64,000 nucleotides of DNA from Bacteroides sp. (GCF_028690125.1 NZ_JAQVBV010000001.1:248001-312000), one strand, 5' to 3'. Numbered from the stretch's first letter, positions 54,038-63,367 are shown. Numbers and translations are program-made. Notes: generated by a model from the letters alone, not told the origin.

Positions 54038-54490
54038 ATTCTTTTCTGTTAAGAGAGGTGTTGATAACGGTTTAAAACCTGTCAAAACATTCAGCAAAGA
54101 TTTTTAAAAATAGCCCTTGCATTATTCAAAAGAAGGTGTAAGGGACTATCCTTATTAACATTCCAAAAAAGTAAACCATAACTTTCTACCTCACCTTAAA
54201 CACATTTTTCAGTACTTAATTAGCTATTTATATCTATAAAGTTTTTAACTTTGCATCTTATCAACAGGAAGTGAATAGCTTTTTCTTGTTCCATCAAAGC
54301 TTTATGATAATGAAGTATATAGACAATATATAATCTATTTTTCATCCGTTCATAATGAACTAATAAAGTAGAAGAAGGAACTAATAACTTATCCGGCAAG
54401 AAAAACAAGATTTTTTTTCTAACACTATTAACAGGCTATTATCACTAACAAAGGATTTTTTTTTAAAAGGAAAGAAAAAAGAATATTATT
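54038..54490. other. AT-rich gap upstream of nadA
   Basis: This 453-bp stretch has no credible gene. The only signal is TAACTTTG at 54246-54253 on the + strand, a possible -7 box for nadA that would give a leader of about 235 nt; it lacks a -33 TTG. Runs of T (54410-54418 and 54450-54463) lie just before nadA. I did not recognise a riboswitch. Confidence 0.4.
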
Positions 54491-55429
54491 ATGAATGATC
54501 TAATAAAAGCTATTAACGAGCTGAAAAAAGAAAAGAATGCAATCATTCTGGGTCACTACTACCAGAAAGGTGAAATACAGGATATCGCCGATTACGTTGG
54601 TGACAGTCTGGCGTTGGCTCAATGGGCTGCAAAAACAGAAGCAGATATTATTGTGATGTGCGGTGTTCATTTCATGGGTGAAACAGCAAAGGTGCTTTGT
54701 CCCGATAAGAAGGTATTAGTTCCTGATATGAATGCTGGTTGTTCACTGGCAGACAGTTGCCCGGCTGATAAGTTTGCACAGTTTGTCAAAGAGCATCCGG
54801 GATACACTGTTATTTCGTATGTCAATACGACAGCTGCTGTGAAGGCAGTAACAGATGTAGTCGTGACTTCCACCAATGCGAAGCAGATTGTGGAAAGCTT
54901 TCCCAAAGATGAGAAAATAATTTTTGGACCGGATCGGAATTTGGGTAATTATATAAACTCAGTTACGAACCGTAATATGTTACTTTGGGATGGTGCTTGT
55001 CATGTGCATGAACAATTCTCTGTGGAAAAGATCATAGAACTGAAAGCGAAGCATCCTGATGCAATCGTATTGGCTCATCCCGAATGCAAAAGTACAGTAT
55101 TAAAACTTGCCGATGTGGTAGGTTCTACAGCAGCTCTGTTAAAGTATGCAGTAAGCCATCCGGAAAAGAAATATATTGTAGCTACTGAATCAGGTATTCT
55201 GCATGAGATGCAAAAGAAGTGTCCGCAAACCATGTTTATTCCTGCTCCTCCGAACGATAGTACGTGTGGGTGTAATGAGTGTAGCTTTATGCGGTTAAAT
55301 ACGTTAGAAAAGCTCTATGAGTGTTTGAAGAATGAATCTCCTGAAATTACGGTAGATCCGGAGATAGCAAAGAAAGCTGTGAAACCTATCCAACGGATGT
55401 TGGATATTTCGGCAAAGCTGGGATTGTAG
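54491..55429 (+). CDS. nadA: Quinolinate synthase
   Basis: NadA condenses iminoaspartate (from NadB) with dihydroxyacetone phosphate to quinolinate, using a [4Fe-4S] cluster. The 312-residue protein has the motifs AIILGHYYQKGEIQDIADYVGDSL, VMCGVHFMGETAKVLCPDKKVL, LPDMNAGCSLADSCP-type (VPDMNAGCSLADSC), WDGACHVHEQF, and TCGCNECSFMRLNTLEKLY. Conserved cysteines in CGV, ACH and CGCNEC provide the cluster ligands. nadB is 13 kb away in the same direction. nadC was not found in the window. Confidence 0.96.
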   Translation: MNDLIKAINELKKEKNAIILGHYYQKGEIQDIADYVGDSLALAQWAAKTEADIIVMCGVHFMGETAKVLCPDKKVLVPDMNAGCSLADSCPADKFAQFVKEHPGYTVISYVNTTAAVKAVTDVVVTSTNAKQIVESFPKDEKIIFGPDRNLGNYINSVTNRNMLLWDGACHVHEQFSVEKIIELKAKHPDAIVLAHPECKSTVLKLADVVGSTAALLKYAVSHPEKKYIVATESGILHEMQKKCPQTMFIPAPPNDSTCGCNECSFMRLNTLEKLYECLKNESPEITVDPEIAKKAVKPIQRMLDISAKLGL

Positions 55430-55502
55430 AATATAAAAATACTTCTAATTTGGAAAATGAATTCAAGAAGATAGACTTTATTTTTTCATTTAGATAAAAT
55501 TA

Positions 55503-55548
55503 AAAATCATTGAAAAGTTTGTTCTCAAACATTCCAATGATTTTTTTT
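55503..55548 (+). terminator. nadA terminator
   Basis: AAAATCATTG...AGTTTG (55503-55521) pairs with CAAAC...CAATGATTTT (55526-55544), about 16 of 19 positions matched, followed by more T. It lies 74 nt past the nadA stop. The remainder of 55430-55752 shows no gene. Confidence 0.65.
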
Positions 55549-55752
55549 TATACTTAGATAGATAAAAACAAACTTCTCGCAGTTTAAAATGAACTATGAG
55601 ATTTGTATATACTATTGTTATTGGTAAATACGATTATCCAGTAAAATGGGTTTTATTTCAAAATAAATATATATAATCTAATTGAATGGTATAATATGTA
55701 TTGATATCCAAATATTTAACAATCTAATGGATAATCCCTAAAATGCTTTAAT

Positions 55753-56016
55753 TCAAGTCGGTTTTAAGAAAACATATTTCTCATATGTTTTAGCCATTTC
55801 TATTAATTCATCTATGGCTTCTTTGTCTTCAACTTTTTCTTCTAATAGCTTTCTAACATCCTGTTTAGTGTTAGCTATCTCTATAAGTAATTTACTAATT
55901 GAACGCCAGTCATCATCTGACATACTTTCTTTCTCTTCCTTTTTGTTTCTTAGTGCCCAAATATCAATATAGCCTTCATAAGCTTTGAAAATTTCTACTT
56001 GTCTTTTAGTAATCAT
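55753..56016 (-). CDS. Candidate immunity protein for Rhs C-terminal toxin
   Basis: The 87-residue protein is acidic and helical (MITKRQVEIFKAYEGYIDIW at the start, then DDDWRSISKLLIEI and KEAIDELIEMAKTYEKYVF). It has no signal peptide and no membrane segment, so it stays in the cytoplasm. It starts 4 bp after the stop of the Rhs gene on the same strand, where immunity genes of polymorphic toxins are placed. The call rests mainly on location, size and acidity. I have a weak memory of similar small proteins beside related toxins but cannot name a family. Confidence 0.6.
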   Translation of the reverse strand: MITKRQVEIFKAYEGYIDIWALRNKKEEKESMSDDDWRSISKLLIEIANTKQDVRKLLEEKVEDKEAIDELIEMAKTYEKYVFLKPT

Positions 56017-56020
56017 AATT

Positions 56021-59000
56021 TTAATGTTTTATTATTTTGATATTATTTTGTTTTAAAATGGGATATTCAATGGTGTTCCATACACTATTGTCAGCAGCCC
56101 CTTTTGCATCAAGGAATACATGAGCAGTGCCTTTTGCCCCTTTTGCATACGCAGCTGATAATCTTTGCCACATTTTCGCATATTCAGCAGGAGATGCATC
56201 TTGTACTAAATTAGTCAAATTTTTACCTGCACGAGTCATATTAAGTGTTGTCATTCCGTTGGACGATGCATATTCCATAGCAGCATTCATTGCTTCATCT
56301 CCACCAGACCAAAACACTCTAGTTTGCTTAACAGCTTTATTTGTTTGAAATATTTTGGATATCCAGTTAAATCCACCGCTTGCTCCAATCTTCCCAATAC
56401 TCCAAAATGCAGCCCTTCCAACTCCCGCCCAAGCAAATGACGATGCCACAAATTTCACCGCCTCCTCTTCCAAAGGACGTAATACCGCATCTATATCCCG
56501 GCTATTGATAGAATTGAAGAGTCTTGATTGGTCAAATGCGTCCAGAGGGCTATTTCTTGATAACAAGTACCTTTGCATTCTCAAGTCACTCTGTATTGTC
56601 GCGAAGATATCAATTGGCGAACCAGAGAAGTATATTATTCTGTTCTGATAGTAGTTTACAAAACCTCCTCCTGCCATTGGTGAAGCAAATGTGGCTCCTA
56701 TATTTTTGTATCCGTCAATTGCGGCACTTCCCGCTTTCCAAGTAACACTGCCGTATTGATTCTGATACCAATCCATTCCATTGGGATCAGTATTGTTTAC
56801 AGGATTGTTACCGCAATAATCATATGAACTGAAACAATAATACTTTTCTCCCATCGGATCCACCGTATGCCATCTTCCTATCGCCGCATCATACTGCCTT
56901 GCCCCGTAATCATACCAATCCAGTCCTTTAGTCCTATCCAACTCCTTGCCATTATACTTATAAGGCTGCACACTGGCATAAGTTGTAAAGACCCCTCCGA
57001 ACGGATAGTAATGGTTCGTCTCCTCCACCTTTCCATCCTTATCCACTACCACCCGGTTATTTCCCTGATGATCCTGAATAAAATAATGCGGTTTGGCATC
57101 CTTCGCCGTTATATACCCATCCTCGGTGAGCACCTTGACCAACACCCCATTTTCATAGACCGCACTGTTACAGTAATCAGTCGTTGTTGTATTACCTGCT
57201 ATAATACGTGTCGTCCGTAACTTCGTTCCATCCGCCGCATACAGATACGCAATACTATTACCATCCTCAAACTGAACCTTCTCAAGCAAATTTAAACAAT
57301 TATATTGTATTGTGGTAATTTTTTTGTTTAAATCTTTAGTTAAATTACCATTTTCATCATAAGTATATTCAGTTTCCGCATTCGCCCCGTCTTTGAACTC
57401 AACGCCATTTCCATACACCGCACTCGTAGCGTTATCTTTCACCGCCTTCAGCTGGTTCCCGTTGTAAGACAAAACAAGATTATCAATCAAACCATAAGCG
57501 GTTGCCGTCGTCTGCCCGTAACGCGAAAGCCCCAGAATATTCCCCTGTTTGTCATACCCGGTGACCTGCTCGTTGAAACGATTGACATTCAATGAAAGAT
57601 TATCCCCTTCGCCATACACGGCATTCTTCAATCTTGAAACTCCGTCATACGTGAATTTGTATCCTCTCGCAGTGGTTTCGCTTCCCGCTTTCCACGTCAT
57701 ACTACTGATATTCCCATTGAAACAAGGAGTTCCCGTCCCATCGGTATAACGCAGCGTCTGTGAGAAATACGGGCTTTGAATACCTGTCATCCACCCGCGG
57801 ATATTGTACGAGAAAGTTTCCCTGGCTCGTTCTCCATACTTTTGAGCCGTCATCCTGCCTATCGCATCATACTCATAACTAATCTTATCGGTCACTGTAC
57901 CATTCCATTTGTATTCTTTAGTCAGCATCCTTCCACGATTGTCATACGTATAAGCCGTTTCGCACACAACCGTTCCTATTGCTTCCCTCTGCTTCAACGG
58001 ATTCCCTACAAAGTCGTACATGGTATTTACATAACTCAATCCTCTTTGCGGATGATTGGATACCGTTTGTACCGGCTGGCATTGATCGTCATAATACGTA
58101 GTAGTAGTCACCCATTCCTCAGTACCGAGTACTCTGACTTTCGTACTAGTCGTCAATCCTGATACACTTTGATAATAACTCTGACTGTATCCGCTGACCG
58201 CAGTGAACGGATGCGCCGTCACATTTCCTGTCGTTTTGTAATTATCATATACAGTATATTGCAGGGGAGTCTTTGTACCCACCGGCAAATACTTCTCCTT
58301 CTTCCATGCTTCCTGTTGTAACTGTTGATGCGTCGATGCGTTGGTAGTGGTGATTTCTCCACTTTCAATCTCCCTATCTTGTTCATCATAAACAAAATAA
58401 CTCCATTTCTTTGCGTTAGCAACCCGTTGCTTCCCATCTTGGCTCAATACCAGTCTATCCTTCCAGTCATACACCATATAAATCGGCTTACATCCCGGCA
58501 GACGTTTCACTATCATACGATCCAGTTGATCATACTCATAATAGTAAGCCAATTTTTCCAATACCGAAGTATTGATAGTCGTAGTTGTCAATTGACTACT
58601 GGCTTGCGGTGGCAGCACATATCGTAGCTGATTTCTATCATCATACACGTAGTATGTTTCCATTCGTTCACCACCATCGAAGGCTACCGTTACTACCGTT
58701 TTGTCGTTGTTATCTGTAAACGTCTCAGTTTTATGACCATCTTCATCTGTGGCTGTTGTTTTCTGTAATGTACCTATCGGGTAATGTCCGTTCAATGAAA
58801 GAGTACCATTTGTAGAAGTCTTATACAGCCTTACTTCCTGGTTTTGGTTCACTCCATAGCTAATGTTAGCACTTTTAGCATTGGTATGCCATGCTTTGCC
58901 CGGTCCCGTCTGTTGCGTAACCCGTCCCAGTGGGTTTTTCTCATATTGGATGCGGGTGAAAGCGTAACTTTGTTCCTCCGCTCCATACACATTCCAGTTA

Positions 59001-59344
59001 GAAGAAGCTAGCATATTGGCATCAAAAGCTCCGTTGTTTCCTCCTTTTACATAAGGAAGATATTCTTTCTCTACTTGTCCAAGACTACTGTACTCATGCG
59101 GAATCACCAAATCTGAGTTTCCCGATGGATTTCCGGATACTAATATTTCCTGCCATTTGCGTCCGAAACCGTCCGAATAAGTAATATCATTTACGGATCG
59201 TGCGTTACTTCCCGTCTGGGTTGTTGCGTCTATATAAGTCTTTTCCGCCCTATAATTACGTGTGCTTGTATAGGTTGTCGTATTCTGTCCTTTTCCGAAT
59301 AGAAAGAAAAAAAGCAGACAGATAATCATTTGTATTCTTCTCAT
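56021..59344 (-). CDS. Rhs/YD-repeat protein with variable C-terminal toxin-like domain
   Basis: The 1107-residue protein has a signal peptide (to about residue 19) and a DUF6443-like N-terminal part (NYRAEKTYIDATTQTG...TYSDGFGRKWQEI). Many YD repeats follow (about 200-760), then an Rhs core end: YDYGARQYDAAIGRWHTVDPMG, NNPVNNTDPNGMDW with D853. After the core, about 250 residues are unrelated to the shell. Of these the last 100 (from T1008, TRVFWSGGDEAMNAAMEYASSN) form a compact domain with the motif VFWSGG and a closing ...VEYPILK-like segment. I recall this domain in Rhs and other effector C-termini, but not its activity. It is followed by the candidate immunity gene. Confidence 0.85.
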   Translation of the reverse strand: MRRIQMIICLLFFFLFGKGQNTTTYTSTRNYRAEKTYIDATTQTGSNARSVNDITYSDGFGRKWQEILVSGNPSGNSDLVIPHEYSSLGQVEKEYLPYVKGGNNGAFDANMLASSNWNVYGAEEQSYAFTRIQYEKNPLGRVTQQTGPGKAWHTNAKSANISYGVNQNQEVRLYKTSTNGTLSLNGHYPIGTLQKTTATDEDGHKTETFTDNNDKTVVTVAFDGGERMETYYVYDDRNQLRYVLPPQASSQLTTTTINTSVLEKLAYYYEYDQLDRMIVKRLPGCKPIYMVYDWKDRLVLSQDGKQRVANAKKWSYFVYDEQDREIESGEITTTNASTHQQLQQEAWKKEKYLPVGTKTPLQYTVYDNYKTTGNVTAHPFTAVSGYSQSYYQSVSGLTTSTKVRVLGTEEWVTTTTYYDDQCQPVQTVSNHPQRGLSYVNTMYDFVGNPLKQREAIGTVVCETAYTYDNRGRMLTKEYKWNGTVTDKISYEYDAIGRMTAQKYGERARETFSYNIRGWMTGIQSPYFSQTLRYTDGTGTPCFNGNISSMTWKAGSETTARGYKFTYDGVSRLKNAVYGEGDNLSLNVNRFNEQVTGYDKQGNILGLSRYGQTTATAYGLIDNLVLSYNGNQLKAVKDNATSAVYGNGVEFKDGANAETEYTYDENGNLTKDLNKKITTIQYNCLNLLEKVQFEDGNSIAYLYAADGTKLRTTRIIAGNTTTTDYCNSAVYENGVLVKVLTEDGYITAKDAKPHYFIQDHQGNNRVVVDKDGKVEETNHYYPFGGVFTTYASVQPYKYNGKELDRTKGLDWYDYGARQYDAAIGRWHTVDPMGEKYYCFSSYDYCGNNPVNNTDPNGMDWYQNQYGSVTWKAGSAAIDGYKNIGATFASPMAGGGFVNYYQNRIIYFSGSPIDIFATIQSDLRMQRYLLSRNSPLDAFDQSRLFNSINSRDIDAVLRPLEEEAVKFVASSFAWAGVGRAAFWSIGKIGASGGFNWISKIFQTNKAVKQTRVFWSGGDEAMNAAMEYASSNGMTTLNMTRAGKNLTNLVQDASPAEYAKMWQRLSAAYAKGAKGTAHVFLDAKGAADNSVWNTIEYPILKQNNIKIIKH

Positions 59345-59357
59345 GTCGTGTTTTATT

Positions 59358-62300
59358 TTATTGTTTGATAATTCGGTTGTATGTATACTCTTTCAATACG
59401 TTTCCATATTGATCTTTTGTTTGGATAACTTTTCCTGCTGCATCGTATGTGTATAATTCAACGTTACTGCTTTGATCGAATTGGGCATACACTGTTCCAT
59501 CCGCATTGTAGGATGTTGCTTTGAAAGAAGCTCCTTCCGGTACTAATGCCATATACATTCCTTGTGGATTAGCCGTAACAGATGTTACACCTGTATATGA
59601 ACTTAAGTCGATATCGTATACCTTTAGTAAGGATGAGTTGTTACTTTCAACAGTATACTTAGTTTCGCCTCCTGCGTGAGTGATATATCCCGAAGCACTA
59701 TCTGACCCTTTCAATACATATAGTTTCAATTTTTTAGAATCAGGAAGTGAAGTCATCTTGATAAAGTATGTGTAATTTAAAGGGCTTTCAACGCTATATT
59801 TATCCAAAAATAAATATTCAAAAAGTTTCTGTCCATCATATGAAATAAGATTTTCTAGTGTATCTATAAATCTTCTAAGTGGTTCGTATTTAGGATAGAG
59901 TTGGATAAGCCGTGTATACTCTTGTTTGAATTGTCTGAATATCTTTTTCTCATCAAGAGAAATGATATCATAGTAATTTTGTGCTTTATTTAGATCTGTA
60001 TTACTTTTTATCATTTCTTCTCCAAATGAAATAATGAAATTGTGTTCCCGTGAGTTGAAAAAATATAGAAATTGACCATCTTTGATATTGCTAGGTATAG
60101 TTGCTAATATTTGTTTGGAATATCCATAAGCACCTTTGAAATTGCTTAATGACATTATGAGATCTGGTTTGACAATCGTTCCACTTCCTTCATTTTTATA
60201 ACAATCATCAGCTGTAGCCCCTATAGCATTGCATTCCATGATTAATTTTCCATAGTCATCGTATGCATAACTCATCTTTGCTGTTCGTTCACTTTTTTTT
60301 ACCGGTAACTTGGAAGTCTTGTTGCTAGCATACTGATAAGTGGCAACCAATGCATAGTTGCTTTCACCATAAGTAAACAACTTTGTTTCTTTTGTAGTTG
60401 AAGAATAAGTTGTCGGAGTGGTAGGTATATACATTAATGCTTCGGTTGGTGCAATGAAACTTTTTCCTGACTGTTCATTAGCTTGATATCGCAACACAGT
60501 TTCATTGATTAACTGTCCGTCACAAATAGTCAGCTTTTTCACTATGGGAGAAAACAAATTACTTTGCTTCATTTTATCGATGACCGGATCAACACCATCT
60601 GCTATATCTGTTACTCGTTTGCAAACTTTAGTGAGAACATGACCATCTGATCCGGTGTACGAAATCGAAGTGGGAAACATGGACTTTGGATTATCATACT
60701 GATAATTAGTCTGGCTATAGGGAGTTTTTTCATCAAATTTGTATTCCACTTCTTCTTTCAACACTATTTTGCCTCCATAAGGTAGATAGTAAAATTTGGA
60801 AGCATTTATAGGAGACAGGCGAGGTTCAATATTGTTTTGATATAGTTCATCTCCTTTGATATAATTTGTCGTCTGAGATTTGTAATGACTTTTCAAAGAT
60901 TCTCCATCCAAATAATAATCTGATGGTTGTATTTGAGGAAGCTGATTACTGTAGGCAGATAATGTTTCGTAGTTGTATTTAGTCATTTGTTGTAAATTTC
61001 CGTTGGTATCATATACAGCCTTTTCTGAAAGTAGTCCATTTATCCAAAACGGATAAATTGTATTTGTAGAAGGAGAGGCTATTTGGTAACGGTAGGTATT
61101 CATTCCCTTACCATGCATCGTTTCTGTTACATATGGATAATAAAGTCCATTGTTACCCATGTTTATGAGAGGATGTCCTTCCGGGCGTACTCTGTCATAA
61201 GTGATTCTATCACAAAATCCTGAATAACAAACATCAACATTATTGGAATTTGAATAATATACACTGATACCCGGTGCGGGGTATCCATACGAGATGGTAT
61301 CATTCCGGTTACTTGCTTCATCATTAAATATTAATGATTTTAGTCGGATTCCTCCATAGTTAGCACTCGCATTGGCTTTATTTTTTTCATATTCGATTCC
61401 AATTTTTCCACCATCAGTAAGTGTTATTCTTTTCAATGAATGCATGGCGGTTAGCATTTCGTATTCTTTCCCGGATGCATCTCGTGCACTACAGTAGTCC
61501 CAAAGATCGGACTTCACTCCATTTTGTATCTCTGGAAAATCAGAAAAAGTGTAATAATCAAATTTAAAATTGGATATCTCTTTTCCATTCTTGTCAGAAA
61601 AAGAAACTTTTTTCAAGTCTTTGTCATATTGCGTAAGTTGGACAGATGAGAGAAGCACTTCGTTGCGTTGGTAAATACTGATTTTGTTCAAACATTGGTT
61701 TGTTATATTTTCATATGTAAACCTTACAATATGTTCCGGAGAAATAATCGTGCTTAGCAAAGGTGAAACTACGTCGTAACGAGTTCCTCCACTTATTTCT
61801 TTGGTAGTAATGTTTTTAATCTCAATTAAACAATTATGAACCATATTTGCGGCATTTTTCAAACACGCTCCGGCTCTTATTCCGGGATCAGGTAGCATAT
61901 AACAATAATCAGCTAGAGATTTTAGTGTGTTTTCTAAATTTTCCGATGCGGAAGTCAATTCTTTGATGTTCGCTAGTGTACCAATGATCCTGTTATTTGA
62001 CTGTACAATTATATTTTCAAGTGGTTGAGAAAAACATGTGCCATGGATGATTATTACACTCATTTGCGCATCAACTTCTTTTAATAGTATTTGTTGAGAG
62101 CACATTTTTAAGTAATATCGGGCTTCTTCAATTTGGGCTTCATAACCTGCTTGATATTTCTTGAAATCAAATGGCTGTTCTTTCATCGCTTTGCCATAAG
62201 TATAGTTCATTGTATAAGAATTCCATACACTTTGAGTATTGATTCTATCTTTTGAACAGTATGCTGAATTTTCCACATCCGCCTTATAATAGAACTCAAT

Positions 62301-63014
62301 CGGAGCACCGTTATAAGGAATAATACGAGTAATATGCCATGCCGAATTATACGAACTGTTAGATAGGGCATTCGTAGTAGAAACATCCACACGTTGAACA
62401 TCCGTATTCTTCTCGACTTGTCGATAGATATAACGGTTTCCATTGTTATCAGTAATGGTCCATCCAGTAATATTACCAGAGGTAGTTTCGCATTCGATAC
62501 GTACATCCGTTTGTTCCAGTGGTTCAGTATATATCCGTCTGTTTACGTCCATACGAATGATAAAATCCACTTTCTGCCCGTTGAATACAGCCGTGAAAAT
62601 ATCACTTTCACCATCTCGTTTGCGAAGACCTACAGTCTTTGCATCTTCTTTTAACGGTGTGGAATTATTCTCCGTTCGTAAATAACCAAAAGATGTGTCT
62701 TCATCCGGGAAACCTCCGCGCATTGTGCGAGTAACAATTCCACCCGTATTAAGGCTCCAATTATATCCGATCAATCCGGAGACATCACTTCCCTTCACTC
62801 CCTGCGCAATATAGTTTAATGAAATTGGTAGCGCATAATCCCCCGATTTTAAGTTACATATAGGAACGGTATAATTAAAAATCCCCGTCGAATAATCCAC
62901 CATTACATTTTTCTGTTCCGTCAGGTTTTTTGCCTGATCTCCGGGTTTAAAATCTTGTGCCCATCCATTTGTTGTAATGAGTAGGAGAAATAATAAATAT
63001 GTTATTCTTTTCAT
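59358..63014 (-). CDS. Secreted SpvB/TcB-like YD-repeat shell protein
   Basis: The 1218-residue protein has a signal peptide (MKRITYLLFLLLITTNGWAQ). Its N-terminal region is SpvB-like (IFNYTVPICNLKSGDYALPISLNYIAQGVKGSDVSGLIGYNWSLNTGG). The end carries YD-type repeats (SYNADGTVYAQF, LYTYDAAGKVIQTKDQYGNVLKEYTY). A helical, cysteine-rich insertion of about 120 residues (about 285-405, five or more cysteines) interrupts the shell. It lies 13 bp upstream of the Rhs gene. In Tc toxins a B and a C protein together form the cocoon that holds the toxic domain, and this pair may be an analogous arrangement. Confidence 0.75.
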   Translation of the reverse strand: MKRITYLLFLLLITTNGWAQDFKPGDQAKNLTEQKNVMVDYSTGIFNYTVPICNLKSGDYALPISLNYIAQGVKGSDVSGLIGYNWSLNTGGIVTRTMRGGFPDEDTSFGYLRTENNSTPLKEDAKTVGLRKRDGESDIFTAVFNGQKVDFIIRMDVNRRIYTEPLEQTDVRIECETTSGNITGWTITDNNGNRYIYRQVEKNTDVQRVDVSTTNALSNSSYNSAWHITRIIPYNGAPIEFYYKADVENSAYCSKDRINTQSVWNSYTMNYTYGKAMKEQPFDFKKYQAGYEAQIEEARYYLKMCSQQILLKEVDAQMSVIIIHGTCFSQPLENIIVQSNNRIIGTLANIKELTSASENLENTLKSLADYCYMLPDPGIRAGACLKNAANMVHNCLIEIKNITTKEISGGTRYDVVSPLLSTIISPEHIVRFTYENITNQCLNKISIYQRNEVLLSSVQLTQYDKDLKKVSFSDKNGKEISNFKFDYYTFSDFPEIQNGVKSDLWDYCSARDASGKEYEMLTAMHSLKRITLTDGGKIGIEYEKNKANASANYGGIRLKSLIFNDEASNRNDTISYGYPAPGISVYYSNSNNVDVCYSGFCDRITYDRVRPEGHPLINMGNNGLYYPYVTETMHGKGMNTYRYQIASPSTNTIYPFWINGLLSEKAVYDTNGNLQQMTKYNYETLSAYSNQLPQIQPSDYYLDGESLKSHYKSQTTNYIKGDELYQNNIEPRLSPINASKFYYLPYGGKIVLKEEVEYKFDEKTPYSQTNYQYDNPKSMFPTSISYTGSDGHVLTKVCKRVTDIADGVDPVIDKMKQSNLFSPIVKKLTICDGQLINETVLRYQANEQSGKSFIAPTEALMYIPTTPTTYSSTTKETKLFTYGESNYALVATYQYASNKTSKLPVKKSERTAKMSYAYDDYGKLIMECNAIGATADDCYKNEGSGTIVKPDLIMSLSNFKGAYGYSKQILATIPSNIKDGQFLYFFNSREHNFIISFGEEMIKSNTDLNKAQNYYDIISLDEKKIFRQFKQEYTRLIQLYPKYEPLRRFIDTLENLISYDGQKLFEYLFLDKYSVESPLNYTYFIKMTSLPDSKKLKLYVLKGSDSASGYITHAGGETKYTVESNNSSLLKVYDIDLSSYTGVTSVTANPQGMYMALVPEGASFKATSYNADGTVYAQFDQSSNVELYTYDAAGKVIQTKDQYGNVLKEYTYNRIIKQ

Positions 63015-63044
63015 GATTGTGTTTATTTATTAAGTTTTAAATGA

Positions 63045-63097
63045 AAGCCGGAAGTTCTTTTCCAGTGTTCAGTTCCTGTTTAAAGGACTTCCGGCTT
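63045..63097 (-). terminator. Strong terminator between smalltalk and SpvB-like genes
   Basis: AAGCCGGAAGTTCTTT (63045-63060) pairs with AAAGGACTTCCGGCTT (63082-63097) over 16 bp with one G-T wobble. On the - strand it is followed by TCATTTAAAAC. It separates HU-smalltalk from the two large shell genes, which then need their own promoter or read-through. Confidence 0.75.
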
Positions 63098-63128
63098 ATA
63101 GATAAATGTTTGTTTATTACTGTACAGT

Positions 63129-63230
63129 CTACAGATTCATAGCGTTACCGCCCAGTGCTCCAAGTACTGCCGAAGCCACTGCAATAATTGCTTTCAGGAT
63201 CATGTCCCATGCTGATTTCTTCATTGCCAT
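63129..63230 (-). CDS. Smalltalk protein (33 residues)
   Basis: A 33-codon gene encodes MAMKKSAWDMILKAIIAVAS followed by AVLGALGGNAMNL. It has a short basic start, one hydrophobic helix (about 11-26) and a small hydrophobic tail, matching the 'smalltalk' family of tiny Bacteroides proteins that accompany HU-like proteins. It is preceded by a strong Shine-Dalgarno sequence. It is too short for standard gene lists but the ribosome binding site, family match and terminator make it convincing. Function is unknown; size and hydrophobicity suggest a membrane peptide. Confidence 0.8.
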   Translation of the reverse strand: MAMKKSAWDMILKAIIAVASAVLGALGGNAMNL

Positions 63231-63239
63231 CGTTTTCTT

Positions 63240-63247
63240 ACCTCCTT
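63240..63247 (-). promoter_or_regulatory. Strong Shine-Dalgarno site of smalltalk gene
   Basis: The coding strand reads AAGGAGGT, a complete anti-16S match, 9 nt before the ATG at 63230. This is unusual for Bacteroides, in which most genes in this window lack any such sequence. Confidence 0.75.
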
Positions 63248-63343
63248 TCCGGTTCTTTAAATAGTTTAGTTTACTTCAGATAGTAGTTTCACCCTGGTGT
63301 ATGGATATACTTTCATCCTTCGGGAAGAGCGTACGATTCCCTT

Positions 63344-63367
63344 TCATGACGATATTATGCGTCATGA
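63344..63367. repeat. 8-bp inverted repeat upstream of smalltalk
   Basis: TCATGACG (63344-63351) is inverted at 63360-63367 around 8 nt. It is in the 280-bp gap between the HU-like gene and smalltalk; an operator or a weak hairpin is possible. No -7 box was recognised in the gap. Confidence 0.35.

Noticed and set aside
54220..54408. 62-codon frame upstream of nadA on the - strand
   Set aside because: No promoter or conserved motif; the sequence is AT-rich leader DNA.
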